Shown in pieces: positions 9,267-15,759 of a DNA stretch of 31,342 nucleotides; within the stretch, counting starts at the first letter, position 1, and each line of letters begins with the position of its first letter. The translations under genes were made by a program, and so were the position numbers. The notes under the pieces were generated by a model. That model was not told the origin of the DNA, did not search any database, and saw only the letters and a program-made list of their open reading frames with translations. Source of the DNA: SFWF01 sp045539925 (GTDB lineage Bacteria; Bacillota; Clostridia; Oscillospirales; Acutalibacteraceae); assembly GCA_045539925.1 (NCBI GenBank), contig JAZQGH010000161.1:1-31342 (forward strand), in the 5' to 3' direction.

Positions 9267-9788
9267 TTATTTCTTTGGCTCAAACGGAGCAACGCTCTCT
9301 GCCATCTTGAAAATATCTGCCCTTGTTACAGAGGCAGGGCTATATTCTATCACACAACTTATCTCCGGCGAAATTGTCCAACAAAGGAAGGCACGGTCAT
9401 CTTTTTCAAACCACGCACCAACCATCTCTCCGACAGTACAATTTTCGTATTCGTCCGGAAAAGTAACCACAGATTCAATGGACTCAATATGCAGACCTGT
9501 TACCTCTGCAGAATCGGATTCATAGTATTTCGTATGGCATTGTGTGAATATAATGGTGTTACCGTTTGCGTCACTGTATGTCAGAGGTGAGGTGATAATC
9601 TCAACCTGTTTCTTGTAGCTGTCATCCACTGAGAGGATAGCATACTCCACACGATCTGCCATCTCTCGCATTTTTTCAGCATCGGATTTATCGTTACCTG
9701 CGGAGGCTTTAGCCGCTGCGAATGCAACCAATGCAACAATCACGGCTAAAGCACAACACAGGATGGTCAACAATTTCTTTTTGCTCAT
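9267..9788 (-). CDS. Membrane-anchored extracytoplasmic protein of unknown function
   Basis: A 173-residue protein: MSKKK, a hydrophobic segment of about 20 residues (LLTILCCALAVIVALVAFAAA), then a hydrophilic domain starting KASAGNDKSDAEKMREMADRVEYAI. There are no cysteines placed for a lipobox after the hydrophobic stretch, so an uncleaved anchor or ordinary signal peptide is more likely. The C-terminal AFLCWTISPEISCVIEYSP region is repeated in the remnant at 8560-8700. GGAGGG precedes the ATG. First gene of the operon with the SLOG gene. I do not recognise the family. Confidence 0.7.
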   Translation of the reverse strand: MSKKKLLTILCCALAVIVALVAFAAAKASAGNDKSDAEKMREMADRVEYAILSVDDSYKKQVEIITSPLTYSDANGNTIIFTQCHTKYYESDSAEVTGLHIESIESVVTFPDEYENCTVGEMVGAWFEKDDRAFLCWTISPEISCVIEYSPASVTRADIFKMAESVAPFEPKK

Positions 9789-9802
9789 GGATATCCCTCC
9801 GT

Positions 9803-9866
9803 TATAAAAACACCCACCGAACCGTTTTGTGCGGAGTGGGTTATTCTAATGACTCCGCTATCTCTC
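9803..9866 (-). promoter_or_regulatory. Candidate transcription attenuator (antiterminator/terminator pair)
   Basis: On the minus strand the terminator pairs ACCCAC with GTGGGT (plus an inner CCG/CGG) and is followed by TGTTTTTAT. The ACTCCGC inside its 5' arm can instead pair with GCGGAGT about 20 nt upstream (near 9853-9859), which would destroy the terminator. It lies just ahead of the GGAGGG of the 9788 gene, about 190 nt downstream of the promoter. Ligand or trigger unknown. Confidence 0.5.
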
Positions 9867-10007
9867 AAAAACAGTCCGGTTGAACTGCAACAGCCTTACT
9901 CTGCAAAGGATGTGGATGTACCTTCTCAAAAGACGGATGCCCAAAATTGTTATGTGTATAGAGGTCATTCGGGGAACAATTATAGGTTTATTTCCGATAT
10001 TTTTTGT

Positions 10008-10036
10008 ATTATATCATATATAAACCAACATTGCAA
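10008..10036 (-). promoter_or_regulatory. Promoter of the 9788/SLOG operon
   Basis: TTGCAA (10031-10036), 17 nt spacer, TATAAT (10008-10013) on the minus strand. This gives an untranslated leader of about 210 nt before the ATG at 9788. It is back to back with the HTH gene promoter. Confidence 0.6.
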
Positions 10037-10064
10037 CAACTTTACCGCCTTACAACCAATAATA

Positions 10065-10092
10065 TTGCCGCCTGTATGGGTTAAAATATAAT
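10065..10092 (+). promoter_or_regulatory. Promoter of the HTH gene
   Basis: TTGCCG (10065-10070), 16 nt, TATAAT (10087-10092). The start codon is only 17 nt past the -10, so the leader is very short. Confidence 0.6.
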
Positions 10093-10108
10093 AAAGGGTG
10101 GTGAGATT

Positions 10109-10420
10109 ATGGACGAAAAAGATTTTGCTTTGCGATTAGCACAACTGCGTGAAAAGAAGAATGTATCCGCACGAGAAATGAGTCTGGCAATCGGACAAAA
10201 CGCAGGATATATTAACAATATCGAATCCGGGAAATCGTTGCCGTCTTTACCTGGTGTTTTCTATATATGTGATTATTTAGGTATTTCTGTAGGCGAGTTC
10301 TTTGATCTCGAAGCCAAGAACCCCACCAAATTGGATGCAATCATCAAGGATTTGAAAAAACTTGATGACCAACAGTTAGATAACATTGCAAATTTGATAA
10401 AAGGTTTAATTAAGAAATAA
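10109..10420 (+). CDS. XRE-family helix-turn-helix regulator
   Basis: A 103-residue cytoplasmic DNA-binding protein. The HTH spans about residues 8-62: AQLREKKNVSAREMSLAIG, then NAGYINNIESGKSLPS as turn and recognition helix, then a helix ending FFDL. The C-terminal LDAIIKDLKKLDDQQLDNIANLIKGL is an amphipathic helix pair for dimerisation. GGTGGTGA precedes the ATG. It is divergent from the operon at 9788, and the shared spacer of about 320 bp could hold its operator. It is related to the small HTH protein at 1258-1479. Confidence 0.85.
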   Translation: MDEKDFALRLAQLREKKNVSAREMSLAIGQNAGYINNIESGKSLPSLPGVFYICDYLGISVGEFFDLEAKNPTKLDAIIKDLKKLDDQQLDNIANLIKGLIKK

Positions 10421-10424
10421 ACTA

Positions 10425-10458
10425 TAAGTAAAGCCGCCCGAGTGGGCGGCTTTACTTA
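10425..10458. terminator. Bidirectional hairpin terminator between HTH and transglutaminase genes
   Basis: A perfect 15-bp stem (10425-10439 with 10444-10458, core GCCGCCC/GGGCGGC) and a 4-nt GAGT loop. The T tracts are short on both strands, but it sits exactly between two convergent genes. Confidence 0.75.
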
Positions 10459-10461
10459 TGC

Positions 10462-11286
10462 TTAGTATATCTTCGTTATAAAAAATTCTTTAATAGTAAC
10501 ATATGGACCATCAATTTTGCGAAAGCCATAAAGTACTCCTTGATTTTTAGTTTGAACAATATCAAAGGTAACGTCCATATCCCACCAAGAGCCATCAAAG
10601 TAAACTCGATTCCAAGTGTGGTGATATTGAGCGTTATCACGCTTATCGCCATCAACTACATAGCAGGGAATGTTCTGACTCCGACATAGTGCGGCAAACA
10701 GATGAGAAAAGTCATAACAGATTCCTTTTCGCGTGCTTAAGGTTTTACGAACATTGAAATACTGTATTAGAGGTTCGCAGTCATAGTCATACTCAAAATT
10801 ATAAATCATCCACTTGTATATTGCTTTTACCTTTTCTTCATCAGTATCACAGTCGTTGCAAATTTCGTCAGCAAGTTTGACGGTGTCTGTATCCCACAAG
10901 GTTGCTTGACCATTTGTGAGTGAAACATCATCTTGCTTGTAGACGAAAATATATGCCGAGAAAAGCAATGCGATTATAAGCTCAGATACTATCAAAACAT
11001 ATATTTTCGTCAGCAACTTATCTTTTCCGGTCTTGTTGGCAAATACGATAAAATACATAAAAATGATAGCAAGTGGAATAAGTGCTAAAAACGGAAATAC
11101 TCTACGACAATAAATTGCATAAGCAATACTCATACAAGCAATGAATATCAGCAAGATATAAACCGATGCTATCATTACTTTTGAATTTATCTTAACAGTT
11201 AAAAACATAGTCGGTAAAATTGAAAGTAGATAGAATACTTGTAGTGTGGGAGAGAGAACAAGAAAGTCTCTCAAACAAAACCCCAA
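10462..11286 (-). CDS. Membrane protein with transglutaminase-like domain
   Basis: From the TTG at 11286 the product is 274 residues: several N-terminal membrane helices (residues about 10-115), then an extracytoplasmic transglutaminase/cysteine-protease-like fold. The catalytic triad is visible as Cys in RKGICYDFSHLFAALCR (about 190), His in YHHTWNRV (about 222) and Asp in WWDMDVTFD (about 237). Such proteins usually act as proteases or peptide-processing enzymes at the surface; the substrate is unknown. The start is doubtful: AAGGAG at 11354-11359 precedes an in-frame hydrophobic stretch (IIFFAIALTYNLILG) that has no ATG, GTG or TTG, with an AAG 7 nt after the ribosome site. The real start codon may have been lost by one substitution. 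A 14-bp inverted repeat lies in the upstream region. Confidence 0.75.
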   Translation of the reverse strand: MGFCLRDFLVLSPTLQVFYLLSILPTMFLTVKINSKVMIASVYILLIFIACMSIAYAIYCRRVFPFLALIPLAIIFMYFIVFANKTGKDKLLTKIYVLIVSELIIALLFSAYIFVYKQDDVSLTNGQATLWDTDTVKLADEICNDCDTDEEKVKAIYKWMIYNFEYDYDCEPLIQYFNVRKTLSTRKGICYDFSHLFAALCRSQNIPCYVVDGDKRDNAQYHHTWNRVYFDGSWWDMDVTFDIVQTKNQGVLYGFRKIDGPYVTIKEFFITKIY

Positions 11287-11387
11287 TATTAAATTGTATG
11301 TAAGTGCTATAGCAAAGAAAATAATTCTTATTTTTGTGGTCTTCTTTTCAAATCTCCTTTATGTACGAAATCCATTGAAACGAAGAA

Positions 11388-11422
11388 GTGGCAGTACAGA
11401 GCGACAAACTCTGTACTGCCAC
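11388..11422. repeat. Perfect 14-bp inverted repeat
   Basis: GTGGCAGTACAGAG, a 7-nt loop, CTCTGTACTGCCAC. It lies between the tRNA-Leu terminator and the ribosome binding site of the transglutaminase gene. No T run follows on the plus strand and only a weak one (CTTCTTCG) on the minus strand. It could be a hairpin in that gene's leader or a terminator for it. Confidence 0.6.
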
Positions 11423-11447
11423 AAACAAAGGCTATTTAACATCTTTT

Positions 11448-11499
11448 AAGAAAACAACAAACCCGAACGTTTCACCGATTGGTAAAAGGTTCGGGTTTG
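11448..11499 (-). terminator. Terminator of tRNA-Leu
   Basis: CAAACCCGAAC pairs with GTTCGGGTTTG (11458-11468 and 11489-11499), followed on the minus strand by TTGTTTTCTT, a few bases beyond the tRNA 3' end. Confidence 0.8.
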
Positions 11500-11506
11500 A
11501 ATGCTT

Positions 11507-11589
11507 TGGTGCGGGTGACAGGACTTGAACCTGCAAGCACAAGGCACTGGTTCCTAAGACCAGCGTGTCTGCCATTCCACCACACCCGC
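11507..11589 (-). tRNA. tRNA-Leu (anticodon UAG)
   Basis: The acceptor stem GCGGGTG/CACCCGC, the TTCAAGTCC T-loop and the class II variable arm are visible. The anticodon stem CTGGT/ACCAG encloses CTTAGGA, giving anticodon UAG, which decodes leucine CUN codons. The CCA end is encoded (11507-11509). It separates the accessory region on the left from core genes on the right; no duplicated tRNA 3' end is visible in the window. Confidence 0.95.
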
Positions 11590-11708
11590 AAATAATTTGT
11601 AAATAATTTAACAAGCGAGATATATTTTAATACAATTCTGCTTAAAAGTCAAGTAAATTAAGCATTCTTCCTTCAGAATAGGAAAATTATTCTCTGCTGA
11701 TTATATTA

Positions 11709-11737
11709 TTGATTTTAAAGCAAGTTTTTGTTATAAT
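11709..11737 (+). promoter_or_regulatory. cysK promoter
   Basis: TTGATT (11709-11714), 17 nt, TATAAT (11732-11737). The leader is about 12 nt, with no room for a T-box or other riboswitch. Confidence 0.75.
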
Positions 11738-11755
11738 CAGTTTGGAGATGATATT

Positions 11756-12682
11756 TTGAAAATTTACAAATCTATTGATGAACTTGTAGGAAACACTCCC
11801 CTGCTTGAACTTAAAGGAATTGAAAAGAAATATAATCTTTCTGCAAAAATTTTTGCTAAGCTTGAATATTTTAATCCTACAGGCTCGATAAAGGACAGAG
11901 CAGCTCTAAAAATGATAACAGATGCTGAACAAAGCGGAAGAATAAATTCCTCTTCCACCCTCATAGAACCAACATCGGGCAATACGGGTATAGGACTTGC
12001 AGCAATAGGTGTTGCAAAGGGTTACAGAGTAATAATTGTTATGCCCGATACAATGTCACAGGAACGAATCAAGCTTATGAAAGCTTACGGCGCCCAAGTA
12101 ATTTTGTCTGATGGAAGCCAAGGAATGGCAGGAGCTATAGCTAAGGCAAAAGAGCTTTGTGAGTCTATTGATAACGCTGTGATTATGGGACAGTTTGAAA
12201 ATTCATCTAACCCGGTTGCTCACTATGAGACTACAGGACCTGAAATTCTGCGTGATACCGACGGAATGTTAGATTACCTTGTTTGTACAGTGGGAACCGG
12301 AGGCACTATTTCAGGAACTGCCCGTTATCTTAAGGAGAATGTGGATGGTATAAAGGTTATTGCCGTAGAGCCTGAGAGCTCACCCGTTTTATCGGGCGGT
12401 AATAGTGGTCCACATAAAATTCAAGGAATTGGTGCAGGTTTTGTTCCCGAAATACTTGATATAAATTCATATGACTGGGTTGATACGGTAAGTGACCAAG
12501 AAGCTTATAATTTTGGATGTGAGGTTTCTGCTACAGACGGTGTACTTGTCGGTATATCTTCGGGTGCTGCCCTTGCTTCAGCTGTTAAACTTGCAATGAG
12601 TTCGGAAGGAAAATCGAAGAATATTGTTGTTATTTTCCCCGATTCGGGATCACGCTATCTTTCTACGCCAGAGTATTTTTAA
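11756..12682 (+). CDS. cysK: Cysteine synthase A (O-acetylserine sulfhydrylase)
   Basis: A 308-residue PLP enzyme of the cytoplasm that joins O-acetylserine and sulfide to give cysteine. Family hallmarks are present: VGNTPLLEL near residue 12, the lysine in PTGSIKDRAALKM (about 44) that binds PLP, PTSGNTGIGLA (about 72), VGTGGTISGTARYLK phosphate-binding loop (about 180), and GIGAGFVPEILD near 225. Length is typical. The start is TTG with GGAG 8 nt upstream. The next gene starts 17 nt after the stop and is probably co-transcribed. Confidence 0.95.
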   Translation: MKIYKSIDELVGNTPLLELKGIEKKYNLSAKIFAKLEYFNPTGSIKDRAALKMITDAEQSGRINSSSTLIEPTSGNTGIGLAAIGVAKGYRVIIVMPDTMSQERIKLMKAYGAQVILSDGSQGMAGAIAKAKELCESIDNAVIMGQFENSSNPVAHYETTGPEILRDTDGMLDYLVCTVGTGGTISGTARYLKENVDGIKVIAVEPESSPVLSGGNSGPHKIQGIGAGFVPEILDINSYDWVDTVSDQEAYNFGCEVSATDGVLVGISSGAALASAVKLAMSSEGKSKNIVVIFPDSGSRYLSTPEYF

Positions 12683-12699
12683 GTATGGAGGTACAAGCT

Positions 12700-13074
12700 A
12701 TGCTAAATTTACTTGCAGCTACTCAATCTGCAGAGAATTTATTACACGAAAATATACTTGCCCATTATGTTGAACTTGCTCTCCCCTACGTAATAACTGT
12801 TTTAGAGCTTATGGGTATTATTGTAGTTACTTGGAGCGCCGCACAGTCGTTTTGGTGGTTCATACAAAATACTATCTTTAAGAGAGATAATAATATTCTC
12901 TTCAATTTTTCTACGGGACTCGCTACCGGTCTTGAATTTAAGATGGCCGCGGAGATTTTAAAGACAGTAATAGTTCGTGAGCCTGAAGAAATTCTTGTTT
13001 TAGGCGCAGTAATTCTTCTTAGAGCAGTTCTAAGTGTTTTAATTCACTTTGAAATGAAGCACAATAAGAAATAG
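12700..13074 (+). CDS. DUF1622 family membrane protein
   Basis: A 124-residue integral membrane protein with three hydrophobic segments (about residues 29-50, 76-90 and 98-118) and the family-like end EEILVLGAVILLRAVLSVLIHFEM. Role unknown. I start it at the ATG at 12700, which has GGAGG 9 nt upstream; the ATG at 12685 overlaps that ribosome site. It follows cysK closely and is closed by a strong terminator. Confidence 0.8.
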   Translation: MLNLLAATQSAENLLHENILAHYVELALPYVITVLELMGIIVVTWSAAQSFWWFIQNTIFKRDNNILFNFSTGLATGLEFKMAAEILKTVIVREPEEILVLGAVILLRAVLSVLIHFEMKHNKK

Positions 13075-13077
13075 ATT

Positions 13078-13109
13078 AAAACAGACGGCGATTATTCGCC
13101 GTCTGTTTT
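13078..13109. terminator. Bidirectional terminator, also the 3' end of the pdaB remnant
   Basis: A 13-bp stem (AAAACAGACGGCG with CGCCGTCTGTTTT) flanked by A and T tracts. It ends the cysK/DUF1622 transcript and matches the hairpin that overlaps the end of intact pdaB at 14543-14570. Confidence 0.85.
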
Positions 13110-13340
13110 ACATTGTGTACCATCATGCTTGATTTCATAATTATCCTTATAAATCAAATCTTCAATAAACACAAACTCATAACCTTCGTCTTTTAGACAC
13201 TTAAGGATGTTGGGTAGTGCCTCTGGAGTATGGTCAGCATCGTTGTGGAAAAGCACAATACTGCCGTTTTTAACTTTACTCGTCACACGCTGACAAATGC
13301 TCTCTGGCGTGGCGTTGTCTTTCCAGTCAAGGGAGTCAAC
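13092..13340 (-). pseudogene. 3' fragment of pdaB (diverged duplicate)
   Basis: The minus strand encodes VDSLDWKDNATPESICQRV through to QCKTDGE and a stop. This matches the C-terminal third of PdaB encoded at 14553-15314, with many silent changes and a few replacements (for example CQRV against CKRV). The match stops abruptly at 13340, where promoter sequence of the next locus begins. The 5' two thirds, including the catalytic motifs, are absent, so it is not functional. With intact pdaB it forms direct repeats of about 260 bp around the insert at 13341-14542. Confidence 0.85.
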
Positions 13341-13372
13341 ATACGAAACAAAAGTAATATTTTAATAAAGGC

Positions 13373-13401
13373 TTGTGCATTTTGCATTAATGTGGTATAA
13401 T
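13373..13401 (+). promoter_or_regulatory. Promoter of the lipoprotein leader RNA
   Basis: TTGTGC (13373-13378), 17 nt, TATAAT (13396-13401). Transcription would start near 13408, at the base of the 100-nt hairpin. Confidence 0.7.
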
Positions 13402-13407
13402 GTGGGT

Positions 13408-13560
13408 GTCACGCAATTTCATATTTCATTACCCACAGGGAAACATACTTTGGTAAAAGGTGTTTCTCTCTTATTCGTATTCCTGTGGGATAATGAAATT
13501 GTGTGACAACAATGAGGGACTTCACTTTTTCGGTGTGTCTCTCACGAGGCACACTTTTTT
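13408..13560 (+). promoter_or_regulatory. Structured leader RNA with terminator/antiterminator
   Basis: The leader folds into a long hairpin: GTCACGCAAT with ATTGTGTGAC, TTTCATTA with TAATGAAA, CCCACAGG with CCTGTGGG and GAAACA with TGTTTC, about 100 nt (13408-13507) with small bulges. It is followed by an intrinsic terminator (9-bp stem GTGTGTCTC/GAGGCACAC at 13533-13554, then six T). GAGGGAC at 13514-13520 can pair with GTCTCTC in the 5' arm of that terminator, giving an antiterminator. The gene starts 17 nt after the T run. This is either a riboswitch-like attenuator or a stand-alone small RNA. I do not recognise the class. Confidence 0.55.
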
Positions 13561-13576
13561 ATAAGGGGTTTTGAAA

Positions 13577-14463
13577 ATGAAAAAATTTTTAGCTATCACT
13601 TTATCAATCATTATGGTGTTTTCTTTATGTGCTTGCGGCAATAAAGAAACGGCAAAAATAAATTGTTCGAGTTGTGGCGAAAGCATTTCAAAAGATGTTG
13701 CATTTTGTGAGCATTGCGGTGCGGCAGTAAATAGCGAAAAAACCGAAAGCGAAGATGCTTCAAGCGACAATTCTTCATCTGCTGAAAGCACGACCGAAGA
13801 AACGAGCAAACCTACAACAAGCAGTAAGCCTTCTTCAAGCACAAGTAAGCCATCCACACTGACACATACACATTCTTATGGTAATGAGACAATAACAAAA
13901 AACCCACCTGTACTGAACAAGGAATTAAAACTTATTATTGTAACTCTTGTTCATCAACAAAAATTGAGCAAATTGCTGCTCTAGGTCATAATTGGAAAGA
14001 TGCTACTTGCACTTCTCGAAAACAATGTTTAGAGTGTAAAACAACTGAAGGTAATATGTTAGGGCACTCCTATTCTCAAAATAAATGTATTAATTGTAAA
14101 AAGGAAAAAATTGAATTTAATTATAGCTGGGAAGAATTTCCGTATAAAATTGAGCAAAGTGACCCCAAAACAACGGTAGCAACAATAGATGGACTTAAAT
14201 GCTATGTTGAAAATAATGCGATTTATGTTGAGTATACTTGTACTCCTGCATATATGTGTACTATATCGTTTGAAATTGAACTACTATCCTCCGACAAAGA
14301 AGAGGTAGCATCCTACGCTGTTCTTAGAGATTTAGATAAAAATGAAAGTTTCACGACAAGAGGCTGTTTACTTTCTGGAACAGATTTTTTGAGTTTAGAA
14401 CCAGGCCAATACTATCCCGTTATTGGGTATACAGATGGATTGTATTGGGAAGAATTTTCATGA
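13577..14463 (+). CDS. Zinc-ribbon lipoprotein, reading frame broken at a -1 slippery site
   Basis: MKKFLAITLSIIMVFSLCAC gives a lipoprotein signal with the lipid Cys at residue 20. Residues about 29-50 form a zinc ribbon (CSSCGES...FCEHCGAAV), then a Ser/Thr-rich linker. Frame 0 stops at 13984, but the frame -1 continues seamlessly with Cys-rich modules typical of surface proteins (KKPTCTEQGIKTYYC, GHNWKDATC, GHSYSQNKCINC) and a beta-rich C-terminal domain to 14463. The switch falls at A_AAA_AAC (13897-13903), in the exact phase of a classical -1 heptamer; the joined product would be 295 residues. A plain one-base deletion in the A run is equally possible. AAGGGG lies 8 nt before the ATG. 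It would be an extracytoplasmic lipoprotein of unknown role. Confidence 0.7.
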
Positions 14464-14542
14464 GACACAACAACACAAGTGACGGTTCTGTGTGTTAGTT
14501 TAACGGACAGTCGAGGACGCCTGTCACTACAAAATATAAATT

Positions 14543-14570
14543 AAGACGGCGATTATTCGCCGTCTTTTAA
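14543..14570. terminator. Bidirectional terminator overlapping the pdaB stop codon
   Basis: AAGACGGCG (14543-14551) pairs with CGCCGTCTT (14558-14566), followed by a T run on the plus strand. The last codons of pdaB lie inside the stem. It serves both convergent genes. Confidence 0.85.
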
Positions 14571-15314
14571 TTTACACTGTGTTCCGTCGTGCTTGATTTC
14601 GTAATTTTCTTTGTAGATTAAGTCCTCTATAAATACAAATTCATACCCCTCATCCTTAAGGGCTTTTAAAATATTCGGCAGGGCAGTGGGTGTATGGTCG
14701 GCATCATTGTGAAAAAGCACAATACTGCCGTTTTTAACCTTGCTTGTTACCCGCTTGCAAATGCTCTCAGGTGTGGCATTATCCTTCCAGTCAAGAGAGT
14801 CAACATCCCACTGAATTGTGTACATTCCAATACTTTCAGTGGCTTCGATGGTTGCGTTATCATAATCACCGTAAGGCGGTCTGAAAAGTGTGGGTGTTTT
14901 GCCAGTAATTTCAGCGATTTTTCTGTTGCAGGAATTAAGCTCATCCAGCTTCTGTATGCTATCTATCTTGGTCATATACGGATGAGTGTTTGAGTGATTC
15001 ATAATCTGATGTCCTGCATCGGAAAGCTGCTTTACAGATTCGGGATATTTATCTACCCATGCACCTACAACAAAAAATGTTGCTTTTGCATCATATTCAG
15101 CGAGTATATTTATAAGAGTCTCGGTATCGTCATTTCCCCAAGCAGCATCAAAGCTGAGCGCAACCTTTTTCTCCGCCGTATCAACACAGTATATCGGTAG
15201 TTTTCTATCAGAATTTGCAAAAACGCCGATAGAGCAAATTACTGCTATAACTGCCGCAATAAAACAACTGCAAAAAACCATAAGATGCTTTTTTGTGATA
15301 ACTATATATTTCAT
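14553..15314 (-). CDS. pdaB: Polysaccharide deacetylase, PdaB type (sporulation)
   Basis: A 253-residue protein. Residues about 10-33 are a membrane anchor or signal, so the enzyme acts outside the membrane. The NodB-type deacetylase domain shows VALSFDAAWG (catalytic and metal Asp, about 50-59), HSNTH metal-binding histidines (about 107-111) and TLFRPPYGDYD (about 142). The usual first motif TFDDG is changed to SFDAAWG, as in PdaB relatives. In Bacillus PdaB is needed for stable spores. It is a single gene closed by the terminator it overlaps. Its 3' end is present a second time at 13092-13340. Confidence 0.9.
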   Translation of the reverse strand: MKYIVITKKHLMVFCSCFIAAVIAVICSIGVFANSDRKLPIYCVDTAEKKVALSFDAAWGNDDTETLINILAEYDAKATFFVVGAWVDKYPESVKQLSDAGHQIMNHSNTHPYMTKIDSIQKLDELNSCNRKIAEITGKTPTLFRPPYGDYDNATIEATESIGMYTIQWDVDSLDWKDNATPESICKRVTSKVKNGSIVLFHNDADHTPTALPNILKALKDEGYEFVFIEDLIYKENYEIKHDGTQCKLKDGE

Positions 15315-15375
15315 CTAAAGCTCCCCTAAAATCATTCTACTAATTGATATTAAAGGGCAGTTGTCCAATATTACA

Positions 15376-15408
15376 AAAGAACGGAAAGTCAAACACTTTC
15401 CGTTCTTT
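15376..15408. terminator. Terminator of the OPT/PqqD operon
   Basis: A 14-bp stem, AAAGAACGGAAAGT with ACTTTCCGTTCTTT, and a T-rich stretch on the minus strand (TTCTTTTG). It begins 3 bp past the stop codon of the PqqD-like gene. Confidence 0.8.
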
Positions 15409-15411
15409 CAT

Positions 15412-15759
15412 TTACTTCATATTTATGAAATTGTAGCTTTCGAGAATCTGGAAAAACTTTGCAAGTCTTTCATAAAGAGGGTGAGCTTTTTCGCCGAAGT
15501 GAGCATCTACTGCTTCGCCGATAACTAAGATGCTTTTTTCGCCGTCAATAAGAGGCCAGACAAAGCTACCAAGCTCATCTAGGTGTATATAAGAGATTTT
15601 TGGCTTTTTAAACAGCTTTTGAGCGAGTTTATTCATAAAGCCTTTGTTCTCTATCTCAAGGGTAACTATCCCCTCCCCATCGGTATTCCAGCCTATATCT
15701 TGTTTATGAGAGGGTATCTTTTCAAGATAGTTTTGTTCAATTACATTCTTCTTTTTCAT
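15412..15759 (-). CDS. PqqD-like peptide-binding protein
   Basis: A 115-residue protein with the PqqD fold signature in residues about 50-100: ISYIHLDELGSFVWPLIDGEKS, then a winged-helix end LYERLAKFFQILESYNFI. PqqD domains bind peptides and deliver them to partner enzymes. Here the gene overlaps the stop codon of the OPT transporter by one base (TAATG), so the two are translationally coupled. No radical SAM or PQQ gene is nearby, so a role with the transporter, such as peptide handling, is the natural inference. Confidence 0.75.
   Translation of the reverse strand: MKKKNVIEQNYLEKIPSHKQDIGWNTDGEGIVTLEIENKGFMNKLAQKLFKKPKISYIHLDELGSFVWPLIDGEKSILVIGEAVDAHFGEKAHPLYERLAKFFQILESYNFINMK

Noticed and set aside
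9849..10091. 80-codon plus-strand frame
   Set aside because: No ribosome site, odd composition, and it overlaps the leader of the 9788 operon and the HTH promoter.
11432..11614. 60-codon minus-strand frame
   Set aside because: It is a readthrough of the tRNA-Leu gene.
13408..13560. 6S RNA or a known riboswitch class
   Set aside because: The stem lacks the large central bubble of 6S RNA and I see no conserved core of T-box, ykkC, ZTP or fluoride classes.
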